Shown here: piece after piece, positions 23,725-32,536 of the stretch | Layout of the letters: each line of letters starts with the position of its first letter | Position numbering within the stretch: position 1 is the first letter of the stretch | From: Lactiplantibacillus daoliensis | GTDB taxonomy: Bacteria > Bacillota > Bacilli > Lactobacillales > Lactobacillaceae | Assembly: GCF_005405005.1 (NCBI RefSeq) | Contig: NZ_BJDH01000002.1 | Location: 1-64,000, forward strand | DNA length: 64,000 nucleotides | Reading direction: 5' to 3' | The notes under the pieces: model-generated | Told to the model about the DNA's origin: nothing | The model's input: the letters and a program-made list of their open reading frames with translations, nothing else | Databases searched by the model: none | Translations under genes and position numbers: made by a program

Positions 23725-24714
23725 TTATCGATAAATAGTCCGATATTTTGCTGGACTATGCTGATACCGTTTTTCAAACTCCTTAAAGAAGAAGCTTTTA
23801 TTTTTAATCCCAACTGCGTCACTAATTTCATTAATATTTTGATCAGTGGTAATCAACAGATTCGCTGCCTTGCTCAACCGGAGTTCCTTCTTGAGATCTG
23901 AGAAGCTTTCACCTGAAGTTTTGCGGATAATACTAGCCAAATAACTGGTCGAGTACCCAAATTTCGTACCCAATTCAGACAACGAATAATTGTCAGCATT
24001 CTTTTCAACAAATCGTAAAATCCGCAAAAAATCATCCGGAATGATTCTTTGGTTTAATCTTAACAATTGACCCGATTTATTCTGATTATACGCACGTACT
24101 AACTCAACAAAAATAACATGCATATATGCGTTAATCGTTTCAACGGAAAAAGGTGTGTAACCATAATATTCTTCCAAAACATACTGAAAAAGTTGCGTGA
24201 TCTTTTTGTCATGATTTGTTCTAAAAAGAATAAAATTGTCATGATTATTAGTTGCAGCACTCAGCGCCGCCAATAACCAACGGTAAACAATCCCCTCACT
24301 TTGCAAACTCACAATAAAATCATGAGAGAAGAACTCGTGGCTCAGACTAATGTTAATAATAATATCATTCTTACCCAAGCTTTCCTTACTCCGGACAACA
24401 TTTGTATCAAAAAGACAAACGTCGCCTGCACTTAATACCAGCTTCTGGTTATCCACGTTGTAAGTGCATTCACCAGAATAGACATAATTAAGGTTTATGT
24501 TGGTATGAATGTATTTAGGAACAGTCGTAAAACGTGAATCCTTACGTATTTGGACCACATTTTTATTCAAAAATGGTAACCGAAATAAGTAAACTTTTTG
24601 TCCATGATAATCAATCCTATCAATTTTTTTATAGGCGTCGCTTAAACGATCAGGATGACTCTTATAATATTGTTCTTGGCTACTCTCTTTCATGAGCATT
24701 TTTTTAATATCCAT
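23725..24714 (-). CDS. AraC family transcriptional regulator
   Basis: 329 residues with an N-terminal cupin-like sensor (residues ~40-130: YIHTNINLNYVYSGECTY, LSAGDVCLFDTNVV) and a C-terminal pair of helix-turn-helix motifs: YSLSELGTKFGYSTSYLASIIRKTSGESF and INEISDAVGIKNKSFFFKEFEKRYQHSPAKYR. It probably senses a sugar and controls the divergent beta-glucoside PTS/6-phospho-beta-glucosidase pair. A 13-mer repeated at each end of the 159-bp gap could be its operator. Base composition is more AT-rich than in the flanking conserved genes. Confidence 0.88.
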   Translation of the reverse strand: MDIKKMLMKESSQEQYYKSHPDRLSDAYKKIDRIDYHGQKVYLFRLPFLNKNVVQIRKDSRFTTVPKYIHTNINLNYVYSGECTYNVDNQKLVLSAGDVCLFDTNVVRSKESLGKNDIIINISLSHEFFSHDFIVSLQSEGIVYRWLLAALSAATNNHDNFILFRTNHDKKITQLFQYVLEEYYGYTPFSVETINAYMHVIFVELVRAYNQNKSGQLLRLNQRIIPDDFLRILRFVEKNADNYSLSELGTKFGYSTSYLASIIRKTSGESFSDLKKELRLSKAANLLITTDQNINEISDAVGIKNKSFFFKEFEKRYQHSPAKYRTIYR

Positions 24715-24727
24715 TTTTCACCATCGA

Positions 24728-24740
24728 TTTTGTTACTTTT
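24728..24740. repeat. Direct repeat copy 1 (possible AraC operator)
   Basis: TTTTGTTACTTTT, 14 bp before the AraC start codon. An identical copy is at 24840-24852. Confidence 0.45.
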
Positions 24741-24757
24741 CTACAATAATACTGTCA

Positions 24758-24786
24758 TTGTTTCGTATCAATTATTATTGTACGCT
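24758..24786 (+). promoter_or_regulatory. Likely promoter of the beta-glucoside PTS gene
   Basis: TTGTTT (24758-24763), 17-base spacer, TACGCT (24781-24786). The -10 is weak, which would fit an activator-dependent promoter next to an AraC gene. Confidence 0.35.
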
Positions 24787-24800
24787 TAACTCACGGTTGA

Positions 24801-24815
24801 TGTAAGCGCTTATCA
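24801..24815. promoter_or_regulatory. cre-like site before the beta-glucoside PTS
   Basis: TGTAAGCGCTTATCA matches the cre core TGTAAGCGCTTA, with one extra base before the final CA. It lies about 8 bp after the proposed transcription start, a position where CcpA blocks transcription. Confidence 0.6.
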
Positions 24816-24839
24816 TCAAATATGTCATTTATAAATATG

Positions 24840-24852
24840 TTTTGTTACTTTT
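24840..24852. repeat. Direct repeat copy 2 (possible AraC operator)
   Basis: TTTTGTTACTTTT identical to 24728-24740; lies just before the ribosome site of the PTS gene. Confidence 0.45.
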
Positions 24853-24873
24853 ATTTAAGGAGGTATTCACAAA

Positions 24874-26763
24874 ATGTCAGAGAGTCAATTTTCACTTGCC
24901 GCGCCAGTGAGCGGCAAGCTTATCTCATTAAAAGAAATCAATGATCCAGTATTCTCACAGGGATTAATGGGCACCGGTTTTGGCATAATTCCAAATACTA
25001 AAGAAGTGGTCTCACCCATTAGCGGAGAAATCGTCATGATTGCATCGTCTAAACATGCCATTGGACTCAAGTCACCAAACGGAGCCGAAATACTGATCCA
25101 TATGGGAATTAATACCGTTGAACTCAATGGTTTACCGTTCAAGCTTGATATCCATGAACACGATATCGTGAAAAAAGGTCAGTTATTAGCAACAGTTGAT
25201 TTGACAATGATTCGTGAAAAAGAGCTGGATCCGACTGTTATTACAGTCATTACAAACTCTAAACAAATAGTTGATTCGCTTGCATTGACAGGCACCCAAG
25301 CAAACGTTGGTGAGACTGCAGCAATAGTTACCAAATCAGCAATATCAGCTGAACCCACTTTATCCCAAGATGCTGAGTCAACACTCGGAGAACAAATTTT
25401 ATCAGCCATTGGTGGAAAAACAAATATTAGTGGCCTTACTCACTGTGCAACCCGTTTGAGATTTACCTTAAAAAATAACCAACTTCCAAATGATGAGCGG
25501 ATTAAAAACATGGCCGGAGTTCTAGGCGTCGCACGTGCTGGAGGACAATATCAAGTCATTATTGGGCAAAACGTACCTACTATTTATCAGCAAATCATCG
25601 ATAAGATAGGAGAACCCGAATCTGAGTCAAGTACCGATACATCCAAGAATACAAAATGGTTCTCAAGACTCTTGGATCTAATAACCGGTATTTTCACACC
25701 AATACTGCCTGCAATTACTGGGGCGGCGATGATCAAAACCTTGCTAATTATTTTGACATTACTAAATGTCATCACAACAAAATCACAAACATATATCATC
25801 TTATCTTTCGTGGGGGATACCGCATTTAGCTTTTTGCCAATTTTTCTTGCATACACGGCCTCAAAAAAGTTTGGCTTAAACCCCTTCATCGGGATGGTAT
25901 TGGGTGCAATGCTATTACACCCAAATTGGACGGCACTAGTTGCTGCTGGTAAACAAGTTCATTTATTTGGTTTTCTTCCAGTTACGCTAGCAACCTATAC
26001 GTCGACGGTTATTCCAATTATTTTAATTATCTGGATTGCGTCATACATTGATAAGTTCGCTGAAAAAATATCACCAAATGCGATTAGATTCTTTACACAA
26101 CCTTTTCTTACCTTACTCATTATGGTTCCAATTGCCTTTGTTTTTGTTGGGCCACTGGGTTTCTTAGTCGGTAAAGGACTGGGAGCTGTGATTACGGCCA
26201 TCCAAACTAAAGCACTTTGGTTATTACCGTTACTGTTTGGTATCTTTGCGCCAGTATTTATCATGACTGGTATGCATTATGCGGTTACAATTCCACTAGT
26301 CTTAACTTCTATTGCGACCCAGGGGTTTGATATGTTAGGTATTGGTTATTTGGTGTCAAATATTGCTCAAGGAGCTGCCGCACTGGCAGTTGGTCAGAAA
26401 ACCAAAGATACCAAACTCAGAGCACTAGCATTTTCCTCTGGATTAACTGCATTACTCGGTATCACTGAACCTGCACTATACGGCGTTAACTTAAAATATA
26501 AAAAGCCTTTTCTAGCCGTGATGATTGGTGGCGGAGTTGGCGGCTTAATCGGTGGTATCTTTGGTGTCAAGCGGATGACATTTGCCCCTACTGGTTTAAC
26601 CACGCTTCCTATCTTTATAGACCCCAAAAATGGTGGCAACTTTATCTGGGCAATCATCGGATCAATTTTAGCATTTGGCATCAGCTACTTAATTACGCTA
26701 ATTATGATCAAACACGATAAAAAATTACAACAGCAAATTCATTCTAATAAGGAGACCGATTAA
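24874..26763 (+). CDS. Beta-glucoside-type PTS permease, fused EIIA-EIIB-EIIC
   Basis: 629 residues in one chain. EIIA-Glc-type domain first (residues 1-155, phosphorylated His76 in EILIHMGIN, partner His61), then EIIB (about 165-250, Cys191 in GLTHCATRLRF), then the membrane EIIC (about 265-620) with ITEPALYGVNLKYKKPF near residue 530. It imports and phosphorylates a beta-glucoside. The order A-B-C differs from the usual B-C-A of BglF/BglP. GGAGG lies ten bases before ATG. The next gene is 1 bp downstream and hydrolyses the product; expression is probably set by the divergent AraC gene and by CcpA. Confidence 0.92.
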   Translation: MSESQFSLAAPVSGKLISLKEINDPVFSQGLMGTGFGIIPNTKEVVSPISGEIVMIASSKHAIGLKSPNGAEILIHMGINTVELNGLPFKLDIHEHDIVKKGQLLATVDLTMIREKELDPTVITVITNSKQIVDSLALTGTQANVGETAAIVTKSAISAEPTLSQDAESTLGEQILSAIGGKTNISGLTHCATRLRFTLKNNQLPNDERIKNMAGVLGVARAGGQYQVIIGQNVPTIYQQIIDKIGEPESESSTDTSKNTKWFSRLLDLITGIFTPILPAITGAAMIKTLLIILTLLNVITTKSQTYIILSFVGDTAFSFLPIFLAYTASKKFGLNPFIGMVLGAMLLHPNWTALVAAGKQVHLFGFLPVTLATYTSTVIPIILIIWIASYIDKFAEKISPNAIRFFTQPFLTLLIMVPIAFVFVGPLGFLVGKGLGAVITAIQTKALWLLPLLFGIFAPVFIMTGMHYAVTIPLVLTSIATQGFDMLGIGYLVSNIAQGAAALAVGQKTKDTKLRALAFSSGLTALLGITEPALYGVNLKYKKPFLAVMIGGGVGGLIGGIFGVKRMTFAPTGLTTLPIFIDPKNGGNFIWAIIGSILAFGISYLITLIMIKHDKKLQQQIHSNKETD

Positions 26764-26764
26764 T

Positions 26765-28240
26765 ATGCAAAGTTCATACCCAAAACTCCCCGAAAACTTC
26801 TTACTTGGTGGTGCCATTTCATCTTCACAAGCAGAAGGTGCATTTGACGCCGACGGTCGCGGACTAGAAACTCAAGATTTACGTTTTTTTGATGCGAAAT
26901 GGGATCGCAGCACCCGCGACCAACACCGGAACCTGAATATTAACTTGTCTGAATATCAACAAGCGCTAAATTCCACGAAGACTGAAAATTATCCATTGAG
27001 ACGGGGCATCGACTTTTACCATCAGTATCCGGATGACATCAAATTGCTAGCAGCTAGTGGACTAAAAATTTTTCGTACTTCAATCAGTTGGGGACGCATC
27101 TACCCCAACGGTGACGAATTAGAACCCAATCAAGCAGGTCTTGATTACTACCGGAAATTATTTGAAACTTGTCACAAATACGGGATGCAAGTATTTGTCA
27201 CGATTTTGCACTATAGTGTGCCAGTTCATTTGGTCGAAGCATACAACGGCTGGCAGTGTCGGAAAATGATTGACTTCTATGTTAAGTTGGCTAAAACACT
27301 GTTTGAACAGCTTGGGGAATTGGTAGATTATTGGTTACCATTTAATGAAATAAACGCCTCTCGCTTCAATCCCTACAATGGCGTCGCAATCATCCGGGAT
27401 AATTTCAAAAACGAACATGATTATTTGCAAGCAAGTTTCCAAGCACTTCACCATCAATTTGTTGCTAATGCACGCGTTATCCAATTAGGACACGAGTTAT
27501 TACCTGGCTCAAAATTTGGTGGGATGATTGCACGTTTCACGACGTATCCAGCAACTTGTAAGCCTGCGGATATTTTTAAAGCCTACACAGATGAAAATAT
27601 CAAAAATTACTTTTATACCGATGTCGAAGCACGTGGCTACTATCCAACCTATATTCAAAAATATTTCAAGCAACAACAAATTAGCATCCAGACTACTCCT
27701 GAGGATACAAAGTTACTCAAAGAAAATACAGTTGATTTTCTTAGCTTTTCTTACTACATGTCAATGATTGATACGGTTGATCAAGAAAAGTACCATTCAA
27801 CCAGCGGTAATCTGGTTTCTGGTCTCAAAAACCCCTACTTAAAGACATCAGAATGGGGCTGGCAAATTGATCCCGAAGGACTTCGAACCAGTTTGAACAG
27901 TATGTATGACCGCTACCAGCTGCCACTATTTATTGCTGAAAACGGAATTGGTGCCCGGGATACTTTACACAATAATACAGTGGAGGATGACTACCGAATT
28001 GATTATATTGCTGCTCACCTGAATGAAATCAGCAAAGCAATTTTTGAAGATGGCGTTCCAGTGATTGGTTACACGCTTTGGGGAGTTATTGATATCGTCT
28101 CTTGCGGAACACTTGAAATGTCAAAGCGTTACGGTATTATTTATGTCGATTTGGATGATGCTGGGCATGGTACTGGCAAGCGATATCTTAAAAAATCCTA
28201 TTATTGGATACAACAGCTTCTCGGTACCTTAAAAGAATAA
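26765..28240 (+). CDS. 6-phospho-beta-glucosidase (glycoside hydrolase family 1)
   Basis: A 491-residue GH1 enzyme. N-terminal LPENFLLGGAISSSQAEGA, the acid/base Glu195 in PFNEIN and the nucleophile Glu392 in FIAENGIGARD are all present. SKRYGIIYVDLDDAG near the C-terminus fits the loop that binds the 6-phosphate (Ser-x-Lys-x-x-Lys/Arg-Tyr region). It splits the phosphorylated beta-glucoside delivered by the PTS into glucose 6-phosphate and aglycone or glucose. There is a longer than usual stretch at residues 40-75 before GIDFYH. The ATG follows the PTS stop by 1 bp. Confidence 0.93.
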   Translation: MQSSYPKLPENFLLGGAISSSQAEGAFDADGRGLETQDLRFFDAKWDRSTRDQHRNLNINLSEYQQALNSTKTENYPLRRGIDFYHQYPDDIKLLAASGLKIFRTSISWGRIYPNGDELEPNQAGLDYYRKLFETCHKYGMQVFVTILHYSVPVHLVEAYNGWQCRKMIDFYVKLAKTLFEQLGELVDYWLPFNEINASRFNPYNGVAIIRDNFKNEHDYLQASFQALHHQFVANARVIQLGHELLPGSKFGGMIARFTTYPATCKPADIFKAYTDENIKNYFYTDVEARGYYPTYIQKYFKQQQISIQTTPEDTKLLKENTVDFLSFSYYMSMIDTVDQEKYHSTSGNLVSGLKNPYLKTSEWGWQIDPEGLRTSLNSMYDRYQLPLFIAENGIGARDTLHNNTVEDDYRIDYIAAHLNEISKAIFEDGVPVIGYTLWGVIDIVSCGTLEMSKRYGIIYVDLDDAGHGTGKRYLKKSYYWIQQLLGTLKE

Positions 28241-28247
28241 AGTATGC

Positions 28248-28290
28248 AAAAACGCGCCCCCACTTTTCAAAAAGTGAGAGCGCGTTTTTA
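28248..28290 (+). terminator. Terminator of the beta-glucoside operon
   Basis: AAAACGCGC (28249-28257) with CACTTTT against AAAAGTG and GCGCGTTTT (ends 28287), then TTA. Starts 8 bp after the stop; the A/T ends let it work both ways, also for the minus-strand gene ending at 28302. Confidence 0.75.
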
Positions 28291-28301
28291 CGTGTTATTC
28301 C

Positions 28302-28835
28302 TTACTCAATCGACCATCTATTGACGATAAATTTTCCAGGATTCGAATAATTAACAACCCTAGCATAATTCCCCACAGCCGTAGCATTGTCCGGTATATC
28401 TTTAATAACCACACTACCTGCACCGATAGTGACATTACTACCGATTTGAACATTTTCCACAATACAGACGCTTGGACCTATATAAACATTATTTCCAACA
28501 GTTGCAGCATTTTCTGAATTTGAACCAATCGTCGTGAATTGGCTCAAATTAACATTATTACCGATAACCGCAGTACTGTTCACGACAACTGGTCCCCCAT
28601 GACCAATATAAAGTCCGTAGCCAATTTCCGTATTAGTCCTAATTAAAATCCGTTGATGCGTCGGATCTAGCCGCCACATTATCTTCCCCAATAATTTTTT
28701 TAGTCCGGTTTTATTTCCAAGACGGATTGCAACTTGAAACCGAAACGTATCATTTATCAGATAGCCTTAAAAAAAGGTTAAATAATCACTTTTCCCATAA
28801 TATCTATATAAATCACTTTTTATATATGCATCCAA
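28302..28835 (-). pseudogene. Serine-acetyltransferase-like gene with in-frame stop
   Basis: The clear reading frame (129 residues from TTG 28691) lacks a ribosome site and begins in the middle of the protein. In the same frame further upstream, coding-like sequence continues to TTG 28835, which has GAGG nine bases before it: MDAYIKSDLYRYYGKSDY, then TFF, a TAA at 28767-28769, then GYLINDTFRFQVAIRLGN. One nonsense codon thus separates residues 1-22 from the rest of a 177-codon frame. The C-terminal part has left-handed beta-helix hexapeptide repeats (IGYGLYIGHGGPVVV, IGSNVTIGAGSVVIKD) as in CysE/polysaccharide O-acetyltransferases. A readthrough or downstream start cannot be excluded. Confidence 0.7.
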
Positions 28836-28935
28836 TAACTTATTCCTCGCTTTTAATAATTGACTTTCATAGTGGGTGTATAAAGCTGTCTAAAGGGTGA
28901 CATAAACCTAACTCTAACTCAATTTACTTATAACA

Positions 28936-30090
28936 TTATTCTTGTAAGTTATTACGATGGGTCAAATAGCCGGTCATCGCATTCACACCAGCCATAATGG
29001 CACTTGTATGAGGCACCATATGTTCAGAATGCAAAGAATACGGGCTATCGACACCCAACCAGAACATTGTCCCAGGAATTTGATGAATCAGGAAACCAAA
29101 ATCTTCCCCAGTCATCGCTGGCCGAGTCTCGATAAAGTTAACTTCATCATCATGCTTCATATAGGACATAAAATCAGCGGTAATCGCATCATTGTTTTCA
29201 ACGGGATAATACCCACCCTGATGCAAATCAAGATCAATATTACAATCGTACGCAAGCGCAATCCCTTCAACAATTGTACGAACGCGCCGTTGAATATGCA
29301 AATTCATTTCTTGTGTCAATGCCCGGATGGTTCCGTCGATTTGGGCCTCGCCAGCGATGACATTGCCAATGGTTCCGGCAGTGAAATGGCCCAAGGTCAC
29401 GACACCACTCTGAATTGGATCAACGTTTCGAGACACGATAGTCTGCAATTGTTGTACCAATGCTGAACCAGCCACAACCATGTCGTTGGCATTATGTGGA
29501 AAAGCAGCATGTCCACTCTTACCAGTCAAATGCGCGTGAATTTCACAGGTGCCGGCAAATAAAGTTCCCATCCGACAGCCAATCGCCCCAGCAGGTAAAT
29601 CTGGATTATCGTGAAACGCGAAAATCTCATCTGGCAACCAGTCGGCATCCAAGGCACCACTCTCATAAAGACGTTTGCCACCAGAAGCGTTTTCTTCGGC
29701 TGGTTGGAACATAAAAATCATATCTGTCGCTGGTTGATTTTCAGCAAAATAGCTTAAAATTCCCAGGGCCACGGACATATGAATATCATGTCCACAAGCA
29801 TGCATCGTACCTGGATGCTTCGATGCAAACGGTAACCCAGTCGCTTCCGTCACTGGTAAGCCATCAATATCTGTTCGATAACCAATGCGATAATCATGTT
29901 TTTGACCACTCACCTTGACCAAAATCGCCGTATCCAAAGTTGGTATCTTCTTAATCGTCAAATACGTTTGCGGCATCTTAGCGATGATCGACAACAAATA
30001 CGCTTGCGTTTCATGTTCTGCCAAACCTAGTTCCGGAATTTGGTGTAAATGTTGATAAATCGGAATTAACTCAGCTTCCTGTAATGCCAT
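28936..30090 (-). CDS. N-acetyldiaminopimelate deacetylase
   Basis: 384 residues from ATG 30090 (GGAGG seven bases upstream). M20 peptidase fold: GTMHACGHDIHMSVAL (His/Asp metal ligands), FQPAEENASGG (catalytic Glu), FAFHDNPDLPAG and HSEHMVPH. The enzyme removes the acetyl group from N-acetyl-L,L-diaminopimelate in the acetylase branch of DAP/lysine biosynthesis, providing meso-DAP for cell wall. It directly follows dapH (17-bp gap), which makes the assignment firm. Confidence 0.92.
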   Translation of the reverse strand: MALQEAELIPIYQHLHQIPELGLAEHETQAYLLSIIAKMPQTYLTIKKIPTLDTAILVKVSGQKHDYRIGYRTDIDGLPVTEATGLPFASKHPGTMHACGHDIHMSVALGILSYFAENQPATDMIFMFQPAEENASGGKRLYESGALDADWLPDEIFAFHDNPDLPAGAIGCRMGTLFAGTCEIHAHLTGKSGHAAFPHNANDMVVAGSALVQQLQTIVSRNVDPIQSGVVTLGHFTAGTIGNVIAGEAQIDGTIRALTQEMNLHIQRRVRTIVEGIALAYDCNIDLDLHQGGYYPVENNDAITADFMSYMKHDDEVNFIETRPAMTGEDFGFLIHQIPGTMFWLGVDSPYSLHSEHMVPHTSAIMAGVNAMTGYLTHRNNLQE

Positions 30091-30106
30091 CTTTACACCT
30101 CCAGAA

Positions 30107-30820
30107 TTAAAGATTCCGTAATTCACTCATGAGTTCAGTCTTACTCTTAGTTTTGTCGTCGATATCTTTTAACTTACGAGCAGGAACACCGCCAACCACG
30201 GTATTTGGTTCAACATCGCTGATAACAATGGCGCCAGCCGCAACCACGGCACCTTTACCAACGTGGACGCCTTCCAAAACCACGGCGTTGGCACCGATTA
30301 ACACGTCATCATCGATTTGTACAGGCTTAGCCGAAGGTGGTTCAACCACGCCAGCTAACACAGTACCGGCACCAATGTGGCAATTTTTTCCAACAATCGC
30401 GCGGCCACCCAAGATGGCACCCATATCGATCATTGAACCTTCACCGATTTCGGCACCAATATTAATCACAGCACCCATCATGATGACAGCGTTGTCGCCA
30501 ATTAAAACTTGGTCACGAATCGCAGCACCAGGTTCGATTCGCGCATTGTATTGTTTCAAGTCAGCCATTGGCACCGCTGAATTGCGAGCATTATTTTCTA
30601 ATTCTGAATCTTCAATCTTATCTGCATTTGCCTTTAAGAAAGGTTCAACATCGGCCCAATCGCCAAATAATACCCCAGCGTTGCCACTGAAGAACGTCTT
30701 AATCCCAGCAGGTACGTCGGTAATTTGGTCAAGCTGACCTTTTACAAAAACCTTCACCGGCGTCTTTTTCTTTGAGCTACCAATGTAGTTAATAATTGAT
30801 TGTGCATCTAATTTTGCCAT
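30107..30820 (-). CDS. dapH: Tetrahydrodipicolinate N-acetyltransferase
   Basis: A 237-residue left-handed beta-helix acetyltransferase with a DapH N-terminal domain (residues 1-85, [20 protein letters not shown]) and about ten hexapeptide turns ([51 protein letters not shown]). It acetylates tetrahydrodipicolinate with acetyl-CoA. Together with the downstream deacetylase it makes the acetylase branch of DAP synthesis, fitting the meso-DAP peptidoglycan of the L. plantarum group. Confidence 0.94.
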   Translation of the reverse strand: MAKLDAQSIINYIGSSKKKTPVKVFVKGQLDQITDVPAGIKTFFSGNAGVLFGDWADVEPFLKANADKIEDSELENNARNSAVPMADLKQYNARIEPGAAIRDQVLIGDNAVIMMGAVINIGAEIGEGSMIDMGAILGGRAIVGKNCHIGAGTVLAGVVEPPSAKPVQIDDDVLIGANAVVLEGVHVGKGAVVAAGAIVISDVEPNTVVGGVPARKLKDIDDKTKSKTELMSELRNL

Positions 30821-30838
30821 TAGAGGGCCTCCATTATT

Positions 30839-31330
30839 TCAATTAGTTTTTTCGCTTCTGGAAAAATCCTTCTCAATCATATCATATTGTTTCCCGATTT
30901 CATGAGTCAAAAAGTTGAAACTCTTCATAAATTCTCGCCGGGTGATGATACCTTGAAAAATGCCATCGTCAGCCACGACTGGTACAAAGGGATCATTGAT
31001 CATCAAGTGTAAGGTGCTTTCAACATCTCCCACTGAGGTCACCGTTTTGACCTGAGTTTCCATCACATCACTGACATGCATGTTCATTAAAATCTCGGTA
31101 TTCAGGTGATCAAATCCTAGCATTTGTTCCGTTATCAATGGTAAGGAAATCAATCCCTCAAAGTGGCCGTCATTATCTAATACGGGAATTTTAGAATATT
31201 TAATCTTCGTTAACACCAAAAAAGCGTGGTATAAATTATTATCAGCTTGGACAACCGCCACGATATCAGCAGGAATCAAATAATGATCCGCGTTACGCAG
31301 CAGCATATCCTCAACTGGTTTGATCAACAT
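30839..31330 (-). CDS. CBS-domain protein (CbpB/YkuL type)
   Basis: A 163-residue protein made of two CBS modules (about residues 15-70 and 85-140: AFLVLTKIKYSKIPVLDNDGHFEGLI; TLHLMINDPFVPVVADDGIFQGIITRREFMK). Homologues YkuL/CbpB bind cyclic di-AMP and, in other species, act on the (p)ppGpp synthetase Rel. It precedes dapH by 18 bp, an order also seen around dapH in other Firmicutes. Ligand not proven here. Confidence 0.8.
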   Translation of the reverse strand: MLIKPVEDMLLRNADHYLIPADIVAVVQADNNLYHAFLVLTKIKYSKIPVLDNDGHFEGLISLPLITEQMLGFDHLNTEILMNMHVSDVMETQVKTVTSVGDVESTLHLMINDPFVPVVADDGIFQGIITRREFMKSFNFLTHEIGKQYDMIEKDFSRSEKTN

Positions 31331-31419
31331 CAGATGAACCCCCTTCTAAAAAGACTCTCTTTCTATTTTACCTGAAAGTGACGTCAAGTTAAGGATTATC
31401 TGGTGATTTTAAGCATTCT

Positions 31420-31938
31420 TTAGCTCGTGAAATGAAATTTCAATTCTGGAACGGGTTGGCGCTGACGATTGTAATATTGAACAGTCACATCTTGACCAGT
31501 CATTTCAACAATCGCATAAGTCCCACCAAGACGACTAAATTCACCGCGAGGTTGGCTAATACTCCCCGGATTCAGGACCAATAAGCCGTTATGCCGCTCC
31601 ACGCCTAATTGATGCGTGTGACCAAAGAAAGCCAACTGAGCGTGTTGCTGATTGGCGGCCGCCATCAATTGATCCAAACCAAAGTTCACCCCAACTAAAT
31701 GGCCATGAGTCATATACACTGAAACACCGTCAACCGTCGTGCTCACAACTTCTGGTAACCGGTCATCAAAGTCCATGTTACCTTGGACCGTGTACATCTG
31801 CTTGAAAACATCATCGTCCACTTGTAACTCAGAATCACCACAGTGGAAAAAGGCATCGACTTTACCTTGATAAGCCGCCAGTAATGACACTAAAATATCG
31901 CGATCACCATGACTATCACTAACCACTAGACATTTCAT
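31420..31938 (-). CDS. YfcE/YsnB family metallophosphoesterase
   Basis: 172 residues from ATG 31938; the longer frame (to 31962) only overlaps the rdgB end. Motifs: VVSDSHGDRD, FHCGDSEL, VQGNMDFDD, YMTHGHL, FFGHTHQL and LNPGSIS, the full set of the YfcE/MJ0936 family of cytoplasmic phosphodiesterases. It ends the murI-rdgB unit, which is a conserved triplet in Firmicutes (racE-ysnA-ysnB). Confidence 0.9.
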   Translation of the reverse strand: MKCLVVSDSHGDRDILVSLLAAYQGKVDAFFHCGDSELQVDDDVFKQMYTVQGNMDFDDRLPEVVSTTVDGVSVYMTHGHLVGVNFGLDQLMAAANQQHAQLAFFGHTHQLGVERHNGLLVLNPGSISQPRGEFSRLGGTYAIVEMTGQDVTVQYYNRQRQPVPELKFHFTS

Positions 31939-31939
31939 C

Positions 31940-32536
31940 TTAATTCGCCCACCATTCATCAAATTTTGGCATCAGTTGTCGCAGGGCTGCCCCCCGATGA
32001 CTGATCGAATTTTTCTGAGCATCCGTTAATTGCGCTAACGAACATTGAAACTTCTCGGACCAAAACAACGGATCATAACCAAAGCCATTGTCACCACGGG
32101 GCGCAATCAAGATTCGCCCTTTGAGTTCACCAGTCACGACTAACTTCCGTCCATTCGGTTTCAAGGCAACTAGAGTCGTATGAAAGGTTGCCGTCCGCTT
32201 CGCTTCTGGGACACCGCCTAAATTTGCTAACAACTTTGCATTATTGGCCGCATCATTATGATCACCGGCATAACGCGCAGAAAAGACCCCTGGATCACCG
32301 TGCAGGGCATCGACCATCAAGCCTGAATCATCCGCAATCGTGGGGAGTCCAGTCGCCTCGACCACTACCGTTGCCTTTTTAGTGGCATTTTCTTCGAATG
32401 TAATGCCGTTTTCGGTAATCTCGGGAATCGTCGTAAAATCCGCGAGTGTTTTGATCGTAATTGCGTAATCTTTGAACATCTCCGCGAATTCACGCGCCTT
32501 ACCAGGATTATTAGTCGCAATAATTAAGTCCTTCAT
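31940..32536 (-). CDS. rdgB: XTP/dITP diphosphatase (RdgB/HAM1 family)
   Basis: A 198-residue pyrophosphatase removing non-canonical purine triphosphates. IIATNNPGKAREFAEMF (residues 4-20) and ADDSGLMVDALHGDPGVFSARYAG (about 67-90) are the substrate and metal-binding motifs; GFGYDPLFW and SHRGAAL complete the set. Its ATG overlaps the murI stop by 4 bp, and the phosphoesterase gene starts right after its stop. Confidence 0.94.
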   Translation of the reverse strand: MKDLIIATNNPGKAREFAEMFKDYAITIKTLADFTTIPEITENGITFEENATKKATVVVEATGLPTIADDSGLMVDALHGDPGVFSARYAGDHNDAANNAKLLANLGGVPEAKRTATFHTTLVALKPNGRKLVVTGELKGRILIAPRGDNGFGYDPLFWSEKFQCSLAQLTDAQKNSISHRGAALRQLMPKFDEWWAN

